Shown: in pieces, positions 9,102 to 16,386 of the stretch
How positions within the stretch are numbered: the stretch's first letter is position 1
Layout: each line of letters starts with the position of its first letter
From: Chloroflexota bacterium
GTDB taxonomy: Bacteria; Chloroflexota; UBA6077; JACCZL01
Length of the DNA stretch: 64,000 bases
Direction: 5' to 3'
Assembly (NCBI GenBank): GCA_020850535.1
Contig: JADZEM010000123.1
Span: forward strand, 62,001-126,000
Notes under the pieces: generated by a model
The model's database searches: none
What the model was told of the DNA's origin: nothing
What the model saw: the letters and a program-made list of their open reading frames with translations, nothing else
Made by a program: the position numbers and the translations under genes

Positions 9102-9674
9102 GTGATGTCCCCTGTACAGCTTGTGCTCGCCGCGCTCAGTACGGCTCCGGTCCGCTCACTGACGCTGCAAGCAGGCAAGTCGATTGTGGGTGCGCTCCTG
9201 GACGACCGTGCCAACAGTCGGTTGGAGCGGCAGTATTGCGCCTGCCGGCCAACGCGGCGGGCGGCGGGCGAGCGGCGAGTCAAGGAAGTCGTCCCTGGCT
9301 GCGTCCGCGTGAGCCTCCCCGGGCTCTGGGGCGACCCGGAGTGGGCCGCCGAGCTGGAGAGCAGCCTGCTCCAGCTCAACGGCATCCGCGATGTCCAGGC
9401 GAGCTCACGCACGGGACGGGTGCTCATTCTCTTCGATCCCACGGTTGTGGCGTACGATGAAATCGACCGGCTGCTCGTGCAGGAGCCCAGTGAGGCGCTC
9501 GTGACCGATGCCGCCGTTGGCGAGCACACCGTCGACGATCACACCATCGGCGACCACACCATCGGCGAGCACGCCATCGGCGTTGGCCGCGTCGTTGCCC
9601 AGGTGCTCCATGTGCCCGTTGCCGTCGGGCAGGGCGAGCAGGTGATCGACCTCGCCGTTCACGCGGCTCGGTAG
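9102..9674 (+). CDS. HMA-like domain protein with His/acid pentapeptide repeat
   Basis: Protein of 190 residues starting at a GTG (ATG also at 9105) behind a strong AACGGAGG. Residues about 60-128 form a heavy-metal-associated-like domain that visibly resembles the N-terminal domain of the convergent ATPase: 'PGCVRVSLPGLWGDP' and 'IRDVQASSRTGRVLILFDP' here against 'PGRVRLRVAGLYGRP' and 'IQRVQANPGSGRVLVEYAP' there. No CxxC metal site is present in it. Next comes a five-copy pentapeptide run (D/E-H-T-I-G type) that could bind metal. The N-terminal 50 residues contain a possible Cys pair (YCAC). Its 3' third overlaps the ATPase gene in antisense over 270 bp. It may be a metallochaperone or regulator of the ATPase. 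Confidence 0.65.
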   Translation: MMSPVQLVLAALSTAPVRSLTLQAGKSIVGALLDDRANSRLERQYCACRPTRRAAGERRVKEVVPGCVRVSLPGLWGDPEWAAELESSLLQLNGIRDVQASSRTGRVLILFDPTVVAYDEIDRLLVQEPSEALVTDAAVGEHTVDDHTIGDHTIGEHAIGVGRVVAQVLHVPVAVGQGEQVIDLAVHAAR

Positions 9675-11801
9675 CGCCGCGCCAGGGTCCCGATAGGCAA
9701 CAAGCTGTGCCGAGTGCAGCACGACGGCCACGGTGCTCAGGTTGTGGACGACGGCGCCCACGAGTGGGGACATCAGGCCGAAGGCGCTCAAGCCGATGCC
9801 GAGCAGGTTGATCCCAATCGCCGCCGCGAAATTGTGGTGAACGACGTCGAGCGTGTGCCGGCTGAGCCGAATCACGCTCGGCACCTGACAGAGGTCATCC
9901 CCCGCCAGCGCGATGTCCGCCGCTTCAATCGCGACATCCGTGCCGACCGTCCCCATGGCAAAGCCGATGGTTGCCGCTGCCAGGGCCGGGGCGTCGTTGA
10001 TCCCATCGCCAACCATCGCCACCTGATGGCCGTCCGCTTGCAGCTGGTGGATGAGGGTGAGCTTGTCCTCAGGCAGGACGCCTTCCAGGTACTCGGACAC
10101 GCCAACCCTGCTGGCGATACGCGCGGCAGCGGCCCCACGGTCGCCCGTCGCAACGACGAGCCGCCGCATCTGCGCTGCCCGCAACTCGGCAACAGCCCGA
10201 CGCGCCTCGGCGCGGATCTCCTCTTCGATGCTGATCCAGCCCAGGAGGCGGCCGTCGGCGACGACCCAGAGCAGCGCTTGCTCCTCGTAGCCGGCCTGGG
10301 TAGCTGGCACGTCGATCTCATACTGGGATAGCAGGCGTCTGCCGCCAACGGCCACGCTGATGCCGTCCACGTTCGCCCGGACGCCGACGGCCACGAGCGT
10401 CTCGTAGTCGGCAGCGGCAGGGGCTACGATGCCGCGCTCGTCGAGGTGGCGCTGGATCGCCGCAGCGAACGGATGATGCGAGTGACGCTCAGCGGCGGCT
10501 GCCAGGGCGATGACCCGCGCTGGAGCCACGTCCGGCGCGCACGAGACGACCTCGCTGACGCGGGGGATGCCGGTCGTCAACGTTCCCGTCTTGTCGAAGA
10601 CCAGGGCGTCAATGTCGCCGGCCAGCTCCAGGTACAGCCCGCCCTTGATCAGGACACCGCGCCGGGCCGCGTTGGCGATGGCCGCCCCGATAGCTGTCGG
10701 CGTCGAAAGACCGGCCGCACACGGACAGGCGATGACCAGCATGCTGAGGCTTCGTCGGAAGTCGCGCGTCAGCAGGAACACCGTGGCCGCCAGAGCAAAC
10801 GACCAGGGCACGAAATGCTCCGAGAAATGGTCCACGGAGCACTGAATTGGCGCGCGATGCTCGCGGGCCTCTTCGACGCGCTGAATGATCCGGCCGACAG
10901 CCGTGTCGTCCCCAACGGCCGTCGTTCGGATGATGATGTGGCCGGCCTCAACGATGGTGCCGGCGAACACCCGGTCTCCGGCCACGCGGGCCACTGGCAT
11001 CGCCTCGCCCGTGATCGCGGCCTGGTTGACCGTCGCCTCGCCGTCCTCCACGACACCATCGACGGCGATCTTCTCACCCTCATGGACGCTCACGAGCGTA
11101 TCTACAGTGATCTCGGCGACCGGAACCCGGACCTCCTGGTCGTTGACGATGATCCAGACCCAGGCGTCGCCCACTGAGAGCAGATCGCGGATCGCGCGGC
11201 GAGACTTCCGAAGCGTGAGCGCCTCAGCCAGGTCGCCCAGGTTGATCAGCCAGACCACCACCAGGCCCGTGAAGCTCTCACGCAGGATCAGCGACGTGAA
11301 CGTGGCGCTGCTGATCAGCAGATCCATGTCTGTACGCCTCTCCTTGAGGAGAATCATCAAGCCACGGCGGAAGATCGGGTAGCCGGCCACCAGGGTGGCG
11401 ACTGACGCGAGGCTGAGGAACGGCGTCCCCGCCAGCAGCGCCCCGCCGCCCACCAGCCGCTGGAACGCAAAACGGCCCAGGACCGCCCCGCTGAGGGCGA
11501 TCCGAATGACCGAGGCGAGCATGCCCGGCTCGCCGTCCTGCTGCTCGCGCTTCCGAGCAGGGGGTGGCGGGACGGCCGGCGCGGTTGCCGTCGTCTCCAG
11601 GATCGCCTCGAGCGACACCACGCCTGGGGCATATTCAACCAGGACACGCCCGCTCCCTGGATTGGCCTGGACGCGCTGGATGCCACGGAGGGTAGCAAGC
11701 GCCCGCTCGATGCCGTGTGCCCGGTCCGGCCGGCCGTACAGACCGGCTACCCGCAGACGAACACGGCCAGGTAGCTGCGTGATGACCACCACGTCAGCCA
11801 T
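9405..11801 (-). CDS. CtpC-like metal-exporting P1B-type ATPase
   Basis: P-type ATPase of 798 residues. Domains in order: HMA-like N-terminal domain without CxxC (about 5-70), membrane helices, actuator loop with TGEAMPV (264-270), a CPC metal-site motif (359-361), phosphorylation motif DKTGT (403-407), nucleotide-domain HP (443-444) and hinge GDGIND (598-603). The last helix carries HNLSTVAVVLHS. CPC and overall layout resemble mycobacterial CtpC, linked to Mn or Zn export; the actual metal is not proven. The fold should end near residue 710. The remaining 88 residues are an A-D-G-V repeat tail read antisense through the 3' end of the HMA-protein gene, so the true functional C-terminus is uncertain. 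Confidence 0.9.
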   Translation of the reverse strand: MADVVVITQLPGRVRLRVAGLYGRPDRAHGIERALATLRGIQRVQANPGSGRVLVEYAPGVVSLEAILETTATAPAVPPPPARKREQQDGEPGMLASVIRIALSGAVLGRFAFQRLVGGGALLAGTPFLSLASVATLVAGYPIFRRGLMILLKERRTDMDLLISSATFTSLILRESFTGLVVVWLINLGDLAEALTLRKSRRAIRDLLSVGDAWVWIIVNDQEVRVPVAEITVDTLVSVHEGEKIAVDGVVEDGEATVNQAAITGEAMPVARVAGDRVFAGTIVEAGHIIIRTTAVGDDTAVGRIIQRVEEAREHRAPIQCSVDHFSEHFVPWSFALAATVFLLTRDFRRSLSMLVIACPCAAGLSTPTAIGAAIANAARRGVLIKGGLYLELAGDIDALVFDKTGTLTTGIPRVSEVVSCAPDVAPARVIALAAAAERHSHHPFAAAIQRHLDERGIVAPAAADYETLVAVGVRANVDGISVAVGGRRLLSQYEIDVPATQAGYEEQALLWVVADGRLLGWISIEEEIRAEARRAVAELRAAQMRRLVVATGDRGAAAARIASRVGVSEYLEGVLPEDKLTLIHQLQADGHQVAMVGDGINDAPALAAATIGFAMGTVGTDVAIEAADIALAGDDLCQVPSVIRLSRHTLDVVHHNFAAAIGINLLGIGLSAFGLMSPLVGAVVHNLSTVAVVLHSAQLVAYRDPGAALPSRVNGEVDHLLALPDGNGHMEHLGNDAANADGVLADGVVADGVIVDGVLANGGIGHERLTGLLHEQPVDFIVRHNRGIEENEHPSRA
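9506..9580. repeat. 15-bp tandem repeat, five copies, open on both strands
   Basis: Five consecutive 15-bp units of the type CGANCACACCATCGG lie where the two convergent genes overlap. Being a multiple of three, the array keeps both frames open. It encodes DHTIG-like pentapeptides on the plus strand and ADGVL-like ones on the minus strand. Confidence 0.85.
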
Positions 11802-11876
11802 GGTGCATCTCCCGTATCGATGTTCAAAGCCGGAGGCCCGTACCGGCCCACGGTCGGTACCGTGGGCCGACCAGCG

Positions 11877-12062
11877 TCATCGAGCAGGCGGGCGACGCAG
11901 CCAGCGCCAGATGTCAGCCAGCAGGCCGGCGGTCAGCGACGCCCCGATGGCGATGCCCAGGAGGCGCGTGAAGAAGCCAGTGCGGACCATCGTGGTTCCG
12001 ACACGATCCCAATTGATGCCATCAGCTTGATTGGTAGGCCCACCAAACTGCCCAGAGTTCAT
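11877..12062 (-). CDS. Small single-helix membrane protein in ATPase operon
   Basis: A 61-residue protein with a polar N-terminus (about 1-24), one hydrophobic helix (about 30-50; LLGIAIGASLTAGLLADIW) and a basic RWLRRPPAR end. A GGAG lies about 8 nt before the ATG. It sits between the PacL-like gene and the ATPase on the same strand, so an accessory role for the transporter is likely. I do not recognise a named family. Confidence 0.6.
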   Translation of the reverse strand: MNSGQFGGPTNQADGINWDRVGTTMVRTGFFTRLLGIAIGASLTAGLLADIWRWLRRPPAR

Positions 12063-12187
12063 GAGGATGCTCCATACAAGGGAAGAGGCTCGCCAGCAAA
12101 CGTGGCGAGACTGCGACCAGTCATCGATAAGCAGAGCAGCGCTCTATGCGCTCGTGCGTGTTCCCAGGCGGGGGGTCCCAGGCGGGG

Positions 12188-12427
12188 TCAGTCGCTCGCA
12201 GCGTCACCGTGCAGGTCGTGCCGAGCTTGCGCCCGAATGTCCGCGACGTCCTCACTCAGCTCGTTCCAGCGGAGCATGGCCGTTTCTTGCATCGCGATTG
12301 CCTCGCGTACCGCGGCGACGGCGACGGGGCGGCCAGCGCGAAGGATGAGCGACCGGAGGCCCATCCCGACGAAGGCGCCGGTCAGGCCGATCAGAAACGC
12401 AGCGCGCGGTTGGACATACGTGCTCAT
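12188..12427 (-). CDS. PacL/DUF1490-like accessory protein of the metal ATPase
   Basis: A 79-residue protein: a short Gly-rich membrane helix (about 9-27), then a basic linker and a long Ala/Glu-containing helix, ending in RHDLHGDAASD. This resembles mycobacterial PacL1 (Rv3269, DUF1490 type), a membrane metal-binding scaffold encoded next to ctpC that ends in a DLHDHDH motif. Here only DLHGD is present, so metal binding may be weaker or different. The start at 12427 is chosen for its upstream TTGGAGGC. It is the first gene of the operon with 11877-12062 and the ATPase. Homology is inferred from architecture and context. Confidence 0.5.
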   Translation of the reverse strand: MSTYVQPRAAFLIGLTGAFVGMGLRSLILRAGRPVAVAAVREAIAMQETAMLRWNELSEDVADIRAQARHDLHGDAASD

Positions 12428-13424
12428 CGTTCTTGCCTCCAAACGTCATGAGCAGTTTCGCGCAGTGAGCATGGTGCATCGCCGCAGGGCTGCAACCGAG
12501 CCCTCAGTGATGCAGCATGGTGGGAGCGCGACCGTGACAGGCTCCGGAACGGCCGTGGACTCGCACAACTCGACGTGACCGCGAGGTTGGCGCATCGCGC
12601 GGAGCCGACACGATGGTCAGCGCTCTGGCACATCAACACAAGTGATGTGAGCTACTGCTAAGATACGACGTTCAGGTCAGCTCCACCGTTGACAGTTGTC
12701 CCGCGAGCAGGGTGACGCGTGTCCCAATGCCACGGGGATCATCGCGTTTCCGCGACCACCGTTGTCCGCGCCGATGTTTGCAGCTGTCGACTCGCTGCCT
12801 CGCCAGCCGGAGCAGCCGCCGCCCCGCTCACGCGGCCCGAGATGAGACATCCTTCTTGAGACGCGCTGGCGGCCCGGTCCGGAGCCGCTCCGAGAAGTTA
12901 TGTTTCCGAGACGAAAGGTGCTGTATCGCGCAACGTCGCTGTGACGCCTGCGCCCGTACGATGGCGCTCGCCAGGGAGGCGAGGCCAGATGGGCAACCAA
13001 CAGGCGATCGATCGGGGCGGTGCGCGGCAGGCGCGACCGAGCCAGGCTGCACCAGCAGCCCCGGCGTCGGCGCTTGCTGGGCGTAGCCGCTCGGGCGAGC
13101 CGTCAGTCGGTCGCTCGGCGGGCGCACAGGCCGGCGACGGTCGGCGTGCGTTCGGGCTGGTCAGCCTTCCCGGCGCCACATGCGAGCACACACTCGCGTG
13201 CGGGCCGCTGCCGCTGCTCGGGGCACAAGGGGTGAGGAGCCCCGAGCGTGCGGAGATGGCTCAGGAAGGAGATGCGGCCGGAGCATGGCTTTGCCAGCCC
13301 ACGGGCGGGGACACCCTCAGCTCGTGCTTGACGGACGGACAGGCCGCGCTGGCCTGTGCGGGAACGATACGCGTGCCCCCAGCACGGGACAGCCGGCCTG
13401 TACCACGCACGGACTGGAGAGACG
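12428..13424. other. About 1 kb without a convincing gene
   Basis: No frame here shows a recognisable domain. A GTG/ATG frame with a GGGAGG at about 12975 (start 12990) stays open for 480 codons, but it runs as a shadow through the following genes. The part nearest 12428 presumably holds the promoter of the metal-ATPase operon. No tRNA or known riboswitch was recognised. Confidence 0.4.
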
Positions 13425-13664
13425 ATGACCGAGGACGGGACCACCGACGGAGCGGCGTCGCGCCTGACCGCCGTGCCTGTGCGCGATGCGAGACTGGCAC
13501 GCGGCAGCATGCGCGCCGCGCTGACGGCGCAGGACGTCCGTCGCTTGACACTCTTCAAATGGCGGTACTCACTCGAATCAGCGGGCTTCAGCTCGCAGCA
13601 AGCAGCGCGCCTGCTCTTCCTCAAGTGGCTCCACGCTCGGCGCGGGCCGGCGGGGATCTCCTGA
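13425..13664 (+). CDS. Small conserved-looking protein of unknown function
   Basis: A 79-residue protein. The first 35 residues are polar; the rest is an amphipathic, aromatic-rich segment, 'LTLFKWRYSLESAGF' followed by 'QAARLLFLKWLHARRG'. This type of short segment recurs in small unannotated proteins of Actinobacteria and Chloroflexota (from memory, not checked). The ATG follows GGAGAG. The repeated F/L-K-W motifs suggest a helical hairpin that binds a partner. No enzymatic motif is present. Confidence 0.55.
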   Translation: MTEDGTTDGAASRLTAVPVRDARLARGSMRAALTAQDVRRLTLFKWRYSLESAGFSSQQAARLLFLKWLHARRGPAGIS

Positions 13665-13793
13665 GCGGGGATCTCCTGAGCAGGGTCTTCCGAGGGGCAG
13701 CTCTGGGGATCTCGGATGCCTTGCCGCTGCCGGACGTAACCAGTACGCTTCCTGCCAGTCGCTCCGACGATCCTGGGCGACGGGTGATCCCTC

Positions 13794-14333
13794 ATGGACG
13801 AGCTAGCGTACCGTATGCGGCCGGCCGAGCCGGACGATCTGCCCCAGATCAGGACCACCATCACGGTGAGCCTGGCACACCCGGAAGGCCGTGGCCGTGG
13901 GACCAGTCTGAAGACTGCGCTCCAGCGGAACGAGCTTCTGTTGCTGGAGCGGTACGACGCTCGCGAGAAGGACTGGGTGATCGGCGGGTTTGTCGAGTTC
14001 CACATGCGAGTCGACGACACGCTGACGCTGCGGGATCTTGGGACGGCCGGCGAGACGCCACACGCCGGGGTTGCGAAGCACTTGCTGAGCGAGCTGTTCA
14101 GTCAGCTCAGCCCGCTGAGCGCGACCTGCGTGGTCCGGCGCGATGCCACTCCCTGGAACGAGATCCTGGCGAGCATCCCGGGCTTCACCGTGGACGGACC
14201 CCCGGAGTACCGTCGCCCTCACTACTACAACATCTGGAAGTGGTCGCCGGAGCTGGCTCAGCAGGCCCAGGGGAGAGCGCGCACGCGTGGCGCGCCTCCG
14301 CGTGGTGGGCCGAGAGCGGGGCGGCGCCGCTGA
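13794..14333 (+). CDS. GNAT-type acetyltransferase-like protein
   Basis: A 179-residue protein with a GNAT-like order of elements: N-terminal beta-alpha 'YRMRPAEPDDLPQIRTTI', central strands 'WVIGGFVEFHMRVDDTLTLRDL', a helix 'AGVAKHLLSELFSQL' and a late strand with an IPGFTVDGPPEYRRPHYYNIWKW end. The classic R/Q-x-x-G-x-A pyrophosphate loop is degenerate (TPHAGVAKHLL), so acetyl-CoA binding is uncertain. The C-terminal 25 residues are a basic, Arg/Gly-rich tail. The substrate is unknown. It lies about 100 bp upstream of the tyrosine recombinase gene. Confidence 0.55.
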   Translation: MDELAYRMRPAEPDDLPQIRTTITVSLAHPEGRGRGTSLKTALQRNELLLLERYDAREKDWVIGGFVEFHMRVDDTLTLRDLGTAGETPHAGVAKHLLSELFSQLSPLSATCVVRRDATPWNEILASIPGFTVDGPPEYRRPHYYNIWKWSPELAQQAQGRARTRGAPPRGGPRAGRRR

Positions 14334-14436
14334 CCGTTCGCGCACTGGTTAGGCGGATCATGCCTGTGTTTGACGCTCGATCGGTTCCTGTTTCACTGGC
14401 CGTGGGACGGTCGGAGCGCACGGGGGTGCGGCCGTG

Positions 14437-15408
14437 ATGTACGACGCCGACACCTTCCTGCAGTTCCTGGCCGCGGAGCGGCGCCTCTCGCCGAACACCC
14501 TGGCGGCCTATCGCAATGACCTCCGACAGTTCGAGGAGTATCTTGCGATCCGCCAGCACGACCCGTTGGGGAACGGCACGTCGAACGGCTCTGCGTCCGT
14601 TGGGCCAGCTGACCCCACGATCGCTTCCCGCGAGCAGGTGGCGGGCTTCTTCCTGAGCCTGCGCGAGGACAAGGGGTACTCGGCGGCGACGATCGCCCGG
14701 AAGATGGCGGCCGTCAAGTCGATGTTCCACTACCTCACGCGGCAGGGCGCCGTCACCGCGAACCCGACCGCCGATCTCGGCTCGCCCGAGGTCAAGAAGC
14801 CGCTGCCGAAGGCGATCTCGCCAGAGGACATCGAGCGGCTGATGCGGCAGGCCGACAAGAAGGGCACGCCCGAGGGCCTGCGCGACCGCGCCATGCTCAA
14901 CCTGCTGTATGCCACCGGCATGCGCGTCTCGGAGCTCGTGACGCTCGACCTGAGCGACATCGACTTTGAGAAGGGCGCCGTGCGCTGCGTCGGGCGGGGG
15001 CTGCGGGTGCGAAGCCTGCCGATCGACGCGCGGATCCTGGTCGTGCTGCGCGACTATCTGGAGCGTGGCCGCTCGCAGCTCGTGCGCCCGGGCCAGCCGA
15101 CCTCAGCCCTGTTCCTCAACCACCGGGGCCAGCGGCTGACGCGCCAGGGCTTCTGGCTGATCATGAAGGCTGTCGCCCGCGAGAGCGGCGTGACCGTTGA
15201 GGTGACGCCGCACACCCTGCGCCACTCGTTCGCGGCGCACCGCCTGAACGATGGGCTGGCGCTCCCCAAGCTGCGCGAGCTGCTGGGCCATGCCAACATC
15301 TCCACGACCCAGATCTACACGCAGCTCAAGAGCGAGGGGCCGCGCCAGCTCGTGCCGCCGCCGCACCACCACACGCGTCTCGCTGTCGTCGGCGGCCGGC
15401 GCGGCTAG
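14437..15408 (+). CDS. XerC/XerD-like tyrosine recombinase
   Basis: Site-specific recombinase of 323 residues (GTG at 14434 is an alternative start). The N-terminal SAM-like core-binding domain (about 1-105) has 'FLAAERRLSPNTLAAYRNDL'. The catalytic domain shows Arg163 (ATGMRVSEL), His259 and Arg262 (HTLRHSFAAH), His285 (LLGHANIST) and nucleophile Tyr294 (QIYT). The beta-hairpin Lys of Xer proteins (GKG...R) is replaced by Arg187 in CVGRGLRVRSLPI. An extra linker of about 25 residues (GNGTSNGSASVGPADPT) interrupts the N-terminal domain. Likely role: chromosome dimer resolution or mobile-element recombination. The next gene is purine phosphorylase, with no mobile-element context. Confidence 0.85.
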   Translation: MYDADTFLQFLAAERRLSPNTLAAYRNDLRQFEEYLAIRQHDPLGNGTSNGSASVGPADPTIASREQVAGFFLSLREDKGYSAATIARKMAAVKSMFHYLTRQGAVTANPTADLGSPEVKKPLPKAISPEDIERLMRQADKKGTPEGLRDRAMLNLLYATGMRVSELVTLDLSDIDFEKGAVRCVGRGLRVRSLPIDARILVVLRDYLERGRSQLVRPGQPTSALFLNHRGQRLTRQGFWLIMKAVARESGVTVEVTPHTLRHSFAAHRLNDGLALPKLRELLGHANISTTQIYTQLKSEGPRQLVPPPHHHTRLAVVGGRRG

Positions 15409-15414
15409 AAGGGG

Positions 15415-15513
15415 TAGGGTCATGGGTCGAAGGTCGTGGGTCATGGGGCAAACGGCGGCGAGTCGCTCGTCCATCCCCACGATCTACGACCCACGCCCCA
15501 TCACCCGCGTCCC
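15415..15513. repeat. CCCACGA-family heptamer repeat, inverted pair
   Basis: The xerC-pnp gap contains GGTCGTGGGTCATGGG-type sequence at 15415-15447 and its approximate reverse complement, CCCACGATCTACGACCCACG, at about 15478-15497. It belongs to the same dispersed heptamer family as 27478-27537, 51974-51992, 56622-56663 and 56917-56949. Confidence 0.6.
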
Positions 15514-16386
15514 GTGACGACCTCATCTTTGGCCTACCGTGTCCGGGAGGCGGCCTCCAGCCTGCGGGGCCGCCTGCCAACCCTGCCGAAAGTCGGGATC
15601 ATCCTCGGCTCGGGGCTGGGGCCGCTGGCGGACGAGGTCCAGCACACGACCGTGGTGCCCTACGCCGAGATCCCGCACTTCGCGGTCTCGACGGTGGCCG
15701 GCCACGCCGGGCAACTGGTCTCCGGGACGCTCGAAGGCGTGCCGGTGGCCGTCCTGCGCGGGCGCGTCCATTACTACGAAGGGTACTCGCTGCAGCAGGT
15801 GACGTTCCCGGTCCGGACCTTGCGCCGGCTGGGGGCGCAGACCCTCATCATCACGAACGCGGCCGGTGGGCTGAGCCCTGACTACCGTGCCGGCGACGTG
15901 ATGGTGATCCGCGACCACATCAACCTGCTCGGGCTGGCCGGCCAGAATCCGCTGATCGGGGCCGACGAGCCAGAGCTGGGCATTCGCTTCGTGGACATGA
16001 GCGCGCCGTACGACGCTGTCTTGCGTGGGCGTGCCGTGCAGCTCGGGACGGACCTGGGCGTTCGGGTCCATGAGGGCGTGTACGTGGTGGTGGCGGGACC
16101 AAACTACGAGACGGGCGCGGAGCTGCGCTACCTGCGCGGCATCGGCGCGGACGCCGTTGGCATGTCCACCGTCCATGAGGTGATCGTGGCGCGACACGAG
16201 CGGATGCGGGTGCTGGGGATCTCGGTCATCACGAACAGCGCCGCGCCGTCGCCGGTCGTGGCCGACGTCAACCATGAAGAGGTGCTCTCCGTGGCCGAGG
16301 TGGCGGGCGCGGGGCTGGCGGGCATCGTGCGGGGCATCCTCCGCACGCTCGATACGCCGGCCGGCGGCGCGGGCGGCCCGGCATGA
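15514..16386 (+). CDS. Purine nucleoside phosphorylase (trimeric type)
   Basis: Phosphorolysis of purine nucleosides to base and ribose 1-phosphate, in salvage. The 290-residue protein is read from a GTG at 15514, because earlier in-frame codons are heptamer-repeat DNA. Family motifs: phosphate site 'ILGSGLGPLADEV', His in 'VAGHAGQLVSG', 'GRVHYYEGYSLQQVTFPVRTLRRLG', 'TNAAGGLSPDYRAGDVMVI', 'GPNYETGAELRYLR', 'GADAVGMSTVHEVIVARH' and 'SVITNSAA', whose Asn favours 6-oxopurines. The stop overlaps the next gene's ATG by 4 bp. Confidence 0.93.
   Translation: MTTSSLAYRVREAASSLRGRLPTLPKVGIILGSGLGPLADEVQHTTVVPYAEIPHFAVSTVAGHAGQLVSGTLEGVPVAVLRGRVHYYEGYSLQQVTFPVRTLRRLGAQTLIITNAAGGLSPDYRAGDVMVIRDHINLLGLAGQNPLIGADEPELGIRFVDMSAPYDAVLRGRAVQLGTDLGVRVHEGVYVVVAGPNYETGAELRYLRGIGADAVGMSTVHEVIVARHERMRVLGISVITNSAAPSPVVADVNHEEVLSVAEVAGAGLAGIVRGILRTLDTPAGGAGGPA

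Noticed and set aside
12990-14437. Open frame from a GGGAGG-preceded ATG across 480 codons
   Set aside because: It runs through the GNAT-like gene and the small conserved gene in another frame, with no domain and a low-complexity Arg/Ala/Pro composition typical of high-GC shadow frames.
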